12,883 nucleotides of DNA from Acanthamoeba sp. SK_2022b (taxonomy: Eukaryota > Discosea > Longamoebia > Acanthamoebidae), in contig JANDJZ010000248.1 of the NCBI GenBank assembly GCA_027943245.1, positions 1-12,883 of the forward strand, written 5' to 3'. The notes under the pieces were generated by a model. It was not told the origin of the DNA and ran no database searches. It saw only the letters and a list, made by a program, of their open reading frames with translations. A program made the translations under genes and the position numbers. This document shows, one piece after another, positions 7,286 to 12,883 of this stretch (position 1 is its first letter; each line of letters starts with the position of its first letter).

Positions 7286-7313
7286 GCGAGAGCCTGATCC
7301 GTCAGGCCCTCGC
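7286..7313. terminator. Hairpin between convergent genes, probable bidirectional terminator
   Basis: GCGAG-a-GCCTGA (7286-7297) pairs with TCAGGC-c-CTCGC (7302-7313) around TCCG, an 11-bp stem with one mismatch. It fills the 52-base gap between the stops of the small secreted protein and gltX. No T-run follows on either strand, so its strength as a terminator is uncertain. Confidence 0.5.
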
Positions 7314-7321
7314 AACGGCCT

Positions 7322-8656
7322 TCAGGCCGCTTCGCCTTTCAGGCGCCGCACGATGGTCTCACGGCCGATCAGCGGCGCCATGGCCGCCATGTCCGGCCCA
7401 TGCTGTTGTCCGATCAGCGCCAGACGCAGCGGCATGAACAGCCCCTTGCCCTTGGCGCCCGTCTCCGCCTTGACGGCGTTGGTCCAGGCTGACCAGGCGT
7501 TCTCGTCAATCACGTCCGGCAGCAGGCGCAGCGCCGCTTCCGCGAAGGCGGCGTCCTCGATCACCGGCGTGATCGGCCCCTTTACGATCTTCGCCATATC
7601 AACGACATCGGCGAACTTGTTCAGGTTGCCCCTGACCGTATTCCAGAAGTCTTCGCCCAGGTCCGCATCCGCTGCGGCCAGACGCGGCTGAGCCGTTTCA
7701 TAGCTCATGACATGCAAAGCCTGCGCATTCAGACGGTCCAGGTCGGCGGTGTCGTAACGTGCGGGCGAGCGACCCATCTTGGAGAAGGCGAAACTGGCGC
7801 CCAGGGCCTGAACCGACTCAGCGACTTCCAGCGCATCGGACGTACCGATCTTGCCCAGATGGCTGGTGATGGCGATGGGCTCATAGCCCTGGTCGCGCAT
7901 GTCGCTGATCGACAGCGACCCCAGACGCTTGGACAGGGCGGCGCCATCTGCGCCGACCAGCAGGGGCATATGGGCGAACCCCGGAACAGTCGCGCCCAGA
8001 GCTTCGAAGATTTCGATCTGCGCGCCGGTGTTGGTGACGTGGTCTTCGCCCCGGATGATGTGGGTGATCGCCATGTCGATGTCATCGACGACCGACGGCA
8101 GGGTGTAGAGGAACAGGCCGTCCTCGCGGATCAGCACCGGGTCCGACATGGACGCCGTGTCCACCTCGGCATGACCGCGCGCCAGGTCTTCCCAGGAGAC
8201 GCGCTTGCCTTCCAGCTTGAAACGCCAGTGCGGGCGACGGCCTTCCGCCTCATAGGCGGCCTTCTGTTCGTCGGTCAGGTCCAGAGCGGCGCGGTCATAG
8301 ATCGGCGGCAGGCCGCGCGACAGCTGCACCTTGCGGCGGCGATCGAGTTCGTCCGCCGTCTCATAGGCGGGATACAGACGACCCGAGGCCTTCAGGCGCG
8401 CCGCCGCTTCTTCATAGCGGTCGAACCGCTTGGACTGGTTGTCGCGCTCGTCCCAGGTCAGGCCCAACCAGGTCAGATCGTCTTCGATCCCCTGCTCGAA
8501 CTCGGGCGTCGAACGGGCCAGGTCCGTGTCGTCGATACGCAGCACGAACGAACCGCCCTGCCCTTTGGCGAACAGCCAGTTCACCAGAGCCGTGCGGACA
8601 TTGCCGACGTGCAGCTTGCCGGTGGGCGACGGAGCGAAACGAACCTTGACGGACAT
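7322..8656 (-). CDS. gltX: Glutamate--tRNA ligase, short form, 444 aa
   Basis: A class I aminoacyl-tRNA synthetase that attaches glutamate to tRNA. The N-terminal signature is RFAPSPTGKLHVGN (6-19; the HIGH box reads HVGN), followed by LRIDDTDLARS (39-49), IRGEDHVTNT (201-210), and ALSKRLGS (240-247) as the KMSKS-type loop. The C-terminal third is the helical anticodon-binding region, somewhat short for the family (usual length about 470-490). Many alphaproteobacteria carry two GluRS copies with divided tRNA-Glu and tRNA-Gln duties, and the LSKRLGSLSI form suggests one particular subclass, but I cannot assign which. ATG 8656 was chosen because similarity starts at once; no strong ribosome site is visible before it. 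Confidence 0.92.
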   Translation of the reverse strand: MSVKVRFAPSPTGKLHVGNVRTALVNWLFAKGQGGSFVLRIDDTDLARSTPEFEQGIEDDLTWLGLTWDERDNQSKRFDRYEEAAARLKASGRLYPAYETADELDRRRKVQLSRGLPPIYDRAALDLTDEQKAAYEAEGRRPHWRFKLEGKRVSWEDLARGHAEVDTASMSDPVLIREDGLFLYTLPSVVDDIDMAITHIIRGEDHVTNTGAQIEIFEALGATVPGFAHMPLLVGADGAALSKRLGSLSISDMRDQGYEPIAITSHLGKIGTSDALEVAESVQALGASFAFSKMGRSPARYDTADLDRLNAQALHVMSYETAQPRLAAADADLGEDFWNTVRGNLNKFADVVDMAKIVKGPITPVIEDAAFAEAALRLLPDVIDENAWSAWTNAVKAETGAKGKGLFMPLRLALIGQQHGPDMAAMAPLIGRETIVRRLKGEAA

Positions 8657-8737
8657 GGGGGATCAACGACCTCAACAGCGAGGCGGCTAGGTCGCGCTCC
8701 AACCCGGCGAAGTCAAGGCGTAGAGGCGTCTTTCGCC

Positions 8738-9030
8738 TCAGTCGTCGCGGTGAACCCGCTCGCGCCGCTCGTGCCGTTCCTGCGCCTCGACCGACAGGGT
8801 CGCCGTAGGCCATGCGCCAACCCCAGGCTGATAGGCTCGCCGGTATCCTCGCAATAGCCGTAGGAGCCGTCCTCGATCCGACGCAGCGCATCCTCGATCT
8901 TGGAGATCAGCTTGCGCTGACGATCCCGCGTCCGAAGCTCCAGCGCGCGGTCAGATTCCGAAGATGCGCGATCGACGAGATCCGGGTGGTTCTCCGTCTC
9001 GGCCTTCAGATTCACGACCGTGCCCTTGGG
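8738..9030 (-). pseudogene. dksA: dksA fragment: 5' part lost at the junction, frameshift near the 3' end
   Basis: Reading from about 9030 leftward gives VVNLKAETENHPDL, then ALELRTRDRQRKLISKIEDA and RIEDGSYGYCEDTGEPISL, the coiled-coil and finger region of DksA, the RNA polymerase secondary-channel regulator that works with ppGpp. The reading frame then breaks between about 8825 and 8809: compared with the family, roughly four bases are missing, and the expected tail PTATLSVEAQERHERRERVH continues in another frame to a TGA at 8738-8740. The finger keeps a single Cys, as is normal for alphaproteobacterial DksA. Upstream, an in-frame TAA at 9031-9033 interrupts the protein and similarity ends there, so about the first half (coiled-coil start and promoter) is absent. 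Whether the frameshift is real or a base-calling error at a contig end cannot be told here. Confidence 0.8.
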
Positions 9031-9135
9031 TTAAACACCCAAGCGGACGCCGCAATATCAGCACCAACAAGAACTTGCCTGTCGCTCCTATCTTCGGCGT
9101 CTGCTTAGATGTTGCCTCAAGAAGGGTAAAATTAC
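9025..9135. other. Junction between bacterial and eukaryotic DNA
   Basis: Bacterial dksA similarity ends at about 9030, and the first secure eukaryotic exon ends at 9136 with a GTAATT splice donor at 9135. The sequence between fits neither gene well; it is probably intron or later exon of the eukaryotic gene. A hairpin, CTTGGGT-TAAAC-ACCCAAG (9025-9043), lies exactly where dksA similarity stops. Base composition, gene style and presence of introns all change here. The exact breakpoint is probably 9028-9045, but could be anywhere in this interval. Confidence 0.8.
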
Positions 9136-10533
9136 CTGTGATTTGCGGTGCTCTTCCTTGAGTTCCAGAAGCGCCGTGGCGGATTCGCTGTCCTTCTGTT
9201 GCAGCGCAGCCAACAGATTGGCGTTGTCGCTCTCGAGCGCCTTCGTCTTCTGCTCGTAGAACTTGACTGTCTCCTCGTACTCAGAGAGCATCTGCTTGTC
9301 CTGTACCTCAACGCGTGAGGAAAAGGGCTGTGGCGGGTGTAAAGAAAAGGGGGAGTACGTACTACTTCATCGGCGACAGCGTTGCGCTCCTGCAGCTCTT
9401 GGTCGTATTGAGACAGTTGCTGCTCCAGTATGACGACCTTCTGCTGCAGCACCTACGCACCCCCATGTCAATTGACGTATTGGCAAGATCGCAGAGTGTG
9501 ATGAGGACTCTCTACCTGTTTGCGCGGTGTCTGTGGGTCGGAGAGTTGGCTCGACTGGGCCTGGATCTTCTGCTGGAGTTCGGCCACAAGCTCTTTGCTC
9601 TGCAGTTACGTCCAGCAAAGCAAGTGAGCATCACTTGATTGCAGTGACCAGTGATGGAGCGCCAAGGGCTGAGTGGTTCACTCACGGATTGCATGGTTGA
9701 TTGCAGCTCCTTGTTCCTTCCTTCGGTACTCTCGAGGCGAGCCACTAACTCTTCCATATCATTAGTCTGCTCTTGGATATATTCCCTATGCACCAAAGAG
9801 GGAAGAGAAGGAGAGAGGATAGAAGAAAGTAAGTCTCATGCTTCGAGCAACACGAGAGAAAGCGCAACCAATACCGCAAGCTGGCGTTCTCGTCTTCGAG
9901 TTGGCGCTGCTCCTGATGGCTGCTTTTCTTATTTAGAAGACTCTCCTCTGCATCGGCCTCGTTGTTGAGGTCGGAGAAGGTGTTGTCGAGCATATTGGCT
10001 TCCGTCTGGAGGGGAGCGGGACGTAGATACAGGGTGTGAGTACTGTTTAACGGGAGAGGACTAACGAGAGGGTTCACGTGCCTCAACGTATCGCTGGATG
10101 GTTGCACGCGCTTCAAGAAGAAGAGCGTCCTTCTCCTCCAGGTCGCGTTGCAGCTTTTCGATAGTGACCTTTTGCTCAATGTTCTGTGACGGCAAAAGTG
10201 AGTTCGGAGAAGTGCGAGTGACGGGTGCGGAATGGCGTACCTCTTGAATGTTGAAACCATCCTCGGGCTTGAATCTCTCAACGGATTGTGTGAGGTAAAA
10301 GATGCGGAGCTTGAGCTGCCAGTTTTCATTCTGCAAGTCTTTAATCGTCTGCACGCATGTGGATGATCGTGTGAGGAAGAGGCCACATTCAAAGAAAATG
10401 CAATTGCGCTTACCGATTCATACTCCTTGATAGAGGCCAACGTTGCCGGGGTGTAGGGGGTGGCCTGCGGCAAGCCAGTTGCCCTCAACTGGTTAAACGG
10501 ATGGGGCGTGTCCTGGTGGCGTGCTGCATACAT
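9136..10533 (-). CDS. CM1 (Centrosomin N-terminal motif) coiled-coil protein, 8 exons, 3' end truncated
   Basis: Exons, read on the minus strand: 10533-10414, 10348-10241, 10183-10088, 10005-9875, 9785-9686, 9599-9516, 9452-9363 and 9300-9136. All joins keep frame; introns are 56-89 bases with GT-AG ends (donors include GTAAGC, GTACGC, GTGAGT). The predicted product has about 298 residues. Exons 2-3 (residues 41-108) contain KDLQNENWQLKLRIFYL, then after an intron NIEQKVTIEKLQRDLEEKDALL, which follows the Cnn_1N/CM1 pattern of CDK5RAP2, Centrosomin, Mto1 and Spc110-like proteins, whose CM1 binds and activates gamma-tubulin complexes. The rest is long heptad-rich coiled coil (LVAELQQKIQAQ, LEQQLSQYDQELQ, YEQKTKALESDNANLLAAL). 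Likely role: microtubule nucleation at a centrosome, basal body or other organising centre. The ATG at 10533 precedes a short Pro-rich N-terminus, as CM1 usually sits near the start. The donor of exon 3 (GTTGAG) and edges of exons 7-8 are least certain. The gene is cut by the bacterial junction. Confidence 0.78.
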
Positions 10534-10733
10534 GCTTGTGGCCAAAAGGTAGCCGTCTGCGCAGCCAACAACACAGTTGGGGACTCAACAAAAAGGCGCG
10601 AAAACCAAAGGGTGTTGGCCAGCTTTATCCTGGCATCGCAGGTTCTGTTGGCTTTCCTGGCCACGATTCCCCTAACGGGGACGCAAAAGCAGGCCCAGCC
10701 ACGGCAGCGCAACCTTGTCGCCGTTGCGAAAAC
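10534..10733. promoter_or_regulatory. Divergent intergenic region of two eukaryotic genes
   Basis: The start codons of the CM1 gene (10533, minus) and the exonuclease gene (10734, plus) face away from each other across 200 bases, which must hold both 5' leaders and both promoters. I see no TATA box or other motif I can name. ORFs run through it in several frames, but they lack similarity and give way to the conserved starts. Confidence 0.5.
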
Positions 10734-11748
10734 ATGAACACCCCGTCGTGGCAGATGCTGCAGCCACGCTTTGGCGCGTCGCTGGAAGACGAGTTGTTTG
10801 CCGAACTCGACGACGAAGAACGAAAGAAGGCCCATGAAAGCGATGATGAAGAAGAGGAAGAGGAAGAGAAAGAGGAAAACAAGCAACCCTGGAGCTACCT
10901 CTGCGTGCTCGACCTTGAGGCCTGCCGCGAGGTATCAGGGGAGGGCCAGAACGAATACGAGATAACTGAGCTCCCAGTCACTCTCCTCAACTGCACTACC
11001 CTACAGGTACCCTGTCTCCGCCATGTTGCCGACGTTTTATCGAGCTAACATACGGGCAGGTCGAGGACAGCTTCCATCGCTTCTGCCGGCCGCAGCGGAT
11101 CACTCCCTCTGTGGTGCAGCGCTATGTGGATGCCAAATACGGCGCTATGGGCCTAGCAGAGGTCTTTGCCCCTCCCTTCGCGCTCCTGGTGCTGTTCTCA
11201 TCTCCTTCACACACACACTGTCTTGGTATTACAAATGGAGAAGGCCTGGAGAGAGAAAGCGGTGGACCTGTCAACGGCGCTGGGCGACCTTGAGCGGTGG
11301 TTGGAGGAGAAGAGTATGTTAGGCGACGATTCGTCCTTCCCATTCGCTTTCGTTACATGCGGTGACTGGGACTTCAAGCACATGCTGCCGCGTAACTGCG
11401 AGCTGCTGAGCCTGCCTGTGCCTCAATTCATGAAGCAGTGGATTAACATCAAGACCGTCTACCATAAGTTCTACAACACCAGGCGACCACCTGCAGGTGA
11501 GGCCGCCACACAATACACACGTGCAACTTGGTTCACTCAACTAGGGTACAGGAATGACCACCATGCTGCGCGAGCTGGATATCCCGCTCGAGGGGACGCA
11601 TCACTCTGGCAAGGACGACGCACATAACATAGCTAGGATTGTGCGGCGCATGATCAGCGATGGCTGCGTCCTCTTCGTCACCGGCCAGGAGGCCGACATG
11701 TGGCACAAGGACACCGATGACGCCACCGAGCCACCACAAGACGAGTAG
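10734..11748 (+). CDS. ERI1/ERI3-like DEDDh 3'-5' exoribonuclease, 4 exons, about 270 aa
   Basis: Exons 10734-11006, 11060-11161, about 11256-11496 and 11552-11748 join in frame over introns of 53, 94 and 55 bases (donors GTACCC, GTCTTT, GTGAGG; a CTAAC branch-like site precedes the first acceptor). Exon 3 may instead begin at 11241, adding five residues. The product has an acidic Asp/Glu-rich N-terminal stretch (15-50) and then one exonuclease domain: VLDLEA with D60 and E62, VTCGDWDFKHMLP with D162, FMKQWINIKTVYHKFY, and GMTTML...LEGTHHSGKDDAHNIARI with H223 and D228. These are the DEDDh residues in the order of ERI1-type enzymes, which trim 3' ends of histone mRNA, 5.8S rRNA or small RNAs. 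No SAP domain is present, so it is closer to ERI2/ERI3 or simple protist forms. The usual DFEATC reads DLEACR. The second donor (GTCTTT) is weak, so that exon edge is tentative. Confidence 0.83.
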
Positions 11749-12477
11749 GTGTGCTTGGATAAGCTTTGTTGTGGCAGTGCAATTTGGTTGGTTGGCCTTT
11801 TCAGCTACCTGCAAAATAGGAAGCGAAATACTGGATAACCACCATACAATTTTCGTGTAGGTTGAAGACACAGTGGCCAGGCCAGTTGGCAAGCAATGTT
11901 GGTATTAGGGGAGCTGGTGAAGTATGATTTCTTGCATGATGTATGAGTTGATGTACTTCTGGTACAGCTCAGTGTAGGCTTGAACGTGTCATCCTTCCTG
12001 TCTGTTGTTCTTTTCCTTCTTGGGAAAGCACCTTGTTCAAAAATCCATGTTGGTCTGACCAGTAGCTTTAGGCAGATTACAAATCCATACATAGAGGCTA
12101 ATAGATCTTTCTGTGTGGAGGGGAGGATGGGAGACCCATGCTTGACCCTTTTCCCACACATCACAACTGCTGAACAAGCTAACTTGAGCCCCAAACCTGT
12201 CGGGGGACTTGCTCTACAAGGAGCAGTGCCACACCACAGACAGATTCATTTCATAACATACACATACTTTTGTAATGGCCTGCATTCCTGTATTCCTGTT
12301 TTTGTGGTAGCAGCAACGCAAACAAAACTTCAACAAAACGAGAGCACAGTGAAAACCACAACAAAACAGGGAGAGGCTTTTTAAAATTGATTTTGATTTC
12401 AAGATTTAGCTCAAAATAGGTTTTAACTCCAAATCTCCCATCTTGTAAAGATAAAGATAAAATACACCTGATAGCAA
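11749..12477. other. Non-coding stretch: 3' UTR and intergenic sequence
   Basis: After the exonuclease stop, about 700 bases become richer in A and T and carry no ORF with recognisable similarity on either strand. The first part is presumably the 3' UTR. TGTAA occurs at about 12270 and 12443; this is the polyadenylation signal of many green algae, and no AATAAA is apparent in the proximal part, but two short matches prove little. A purine/pyrimidine-poor pattern with CAACAAAAC and AAACAAAAC runs occurs around 12320-12370. Confidence 0.5.
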
Positions 12478-12883
12478 GCATTTTTATGGTAAAGGTGGTG
12501 CTTGAGCACTGCATACACATACGCAATGGTAGAGCAGTGAGAAATGCCAAGAAGACCACCATCATCACCTGCCCACACATGACCAGATGGCAGGCATTTT
12601 TGTGGTGACAGAGGTGCATGAGCATTGCATACACATATGCAATGGTATGGCAAGCATAAACCCCAAAAAGGCCATCAGCACCACATGCACATACAGGACC
12701 AGATGGCCAGTTGTGATGTGCCCACACATGACCATATGGCAACCATTTTTGTGGTGAAGCAGATGCATGAGCATTGGTATGCATGCATGCCCAGATGGTG
12801 GGCATTTTGTGGTGACAGAGGTGCACTGGCAAAACCTAGATGCCATGCCATCAATGCAGCAGCTCTCACCTGCACATGCATGA
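12478..12883. repeat. Degenerate minisatellite-like array, at least four copies, running off the window
   Basis: A core beginning GCATTTTTGTGGTGACAGAG and continuing GTGCATGAGCATTGCATACA recurs at about 12478, 12594, 12743 and 12802, the later copies shortened. Start-to-start distances are 116, 149 and 59 bases, so it is a higher-order or decayed array rather than a clean tandem repeat. A second motif, CACATGACCAGATGGC and variants, precedes copies at about 12575, 12690 and 12725. Copy 2 contains a perfect 9-bp inverted repeat, CATTGCATA-caca-TATGCAATG (12623-12644). Three minus-strand frames stay open across the array because the repeat lacks stops, not because it codes. Confidence 0.75.

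Noticed and set aside
7712..8857. Plus-strand open frame of 381 codons opposite gltX
   Set aside because: Antisense shadow of glutamyl-tRNA synthetase; no motif in its translation, and the gltX frame carries all synthetase signatures.
9137..9306. Exon 8 of the CM1 gene starting at 9306 instead of 9300
   Set aside because: Both acceptors keep the frame, but the one at 9300 follows CAG while the other follows GAG, so the CAG site was preferred; the difference is two residues.
10521..10733. Extension of the exonuclease reading frame upstream of its ATG
   Set aside because: The extra residues show no similarity and overlap the start of the divergent CM1 gene; ATG 10734 gives a sensible N-terminus.
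12251..12881. Several overlapping minus-strand open frames through the repeat array
   Set aside because: Different frames stay open at once and translate to near-copies of one another (HLCHHK, CMQCS), as expected for a stop-free DNA repeat rather than a protein.
12478..12883. CRISPR-like array
   Set aside because: Spacing is irregular, cores are long and degenerate, spacers are themselves related, and the region is on the eukaryotic side with no cas genes.
1..12883. Transposase, integrase, prophage, tRNA or rRNA genes that could explain the junction or mobility
   Set aside because: I looked for recombinase motifs, terminal inverted repeats with target duplications and tRNA-like cloverleafs near the junction and elsewhere and found none that I could support.

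Overview
The window is a composite of two unrelated kinds of DNA. Positions 1 to about 9030 are dense, GC-rich bacterial sequence with short intergenic gaps, Shine-Dalgarno sites, overlapping start/stop codons and hairpin terminators. Protein similarity recalled from memory (a DksA with a cysteine-poor finger, a small secreted protein of a Caulobacter type, a short GluRS) points to an alphaproteobacterium of the Caulobacterales, perhaps a Brevundimonas relative. From about 9135 to the end the sequence is eukaryotic: lower GC, genes split by short GT-AG introns (roughly 53-94 bases), and a repeat-rich, AT-richer tail. The host eukaryote cannot be named; a unicellular alga or other protist fits the compact introns.

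Bacterial part, left to right. A divergent IclR-type regulator (minus strand, only its N-terminus in the window) faces a five-gene plus-strand operon: L-rhamnonate dehydratase, an FAH-family diketo-acid hydrolase, a short-chain dehydrogenase, a COG3618-type sugar lactonase and a FucP-type sugar/H+ symporter. Together they describe the non-phosphorylative breakdown of L-rhamnose (or a related 6-deoxy sugar) to pyruvate and L-lactate: uptake, lactone opening, dehydration, C4 oxidation, hydrolytic cleavage. A 17-codon leader ORF with a strong ribosome site overlaps the dehydratase start, and a perfect 13-bp palindrome lies between regulator and operon. Then come an unknown minus-strand lipoprotein with its own terminator, a LOG-family nucleotide phosphoribohydrolase, a small secreted protein behind two inverted repeats, glutamyl-tRNA synthetase (minus), and a dksA gene (minus) that has lost its 5' part at the junction and carries a frameshift near its 3' end.

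Eukaryotic part. Two divergent genes share a 200-base intergenic region. On the minus strand is an eight-exon coiled-coil protein whose exons 2-3 encode a convincing Centrosomin CM1 (Cnn_1N) motif, the gamma-tubulin complex binding element; its 3' end is cut off at the bacterial junction. On the plus strand is a four-exon ERI1/ERI3-like DEDDh 3'-5' exonuclease, apparently complete. After it lies about 700 bases of non-coding sequence and then a degenerate minisatellite-like array to the window end.

The most important observation is the junction itself: both genes that meet there are truncated, and a 7-bp hairpin sits at the end of recognisable dksA sequence. An assembly or library chimera is the simplest explanation; bacterial DNA inserted in a eukaryotic genome is the alternative. 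I did not find a convincing undescribed biological system; the leader ORF, the paired inverted repeats before the secreted protein, and the CM1 gene are the parts most worth following up.
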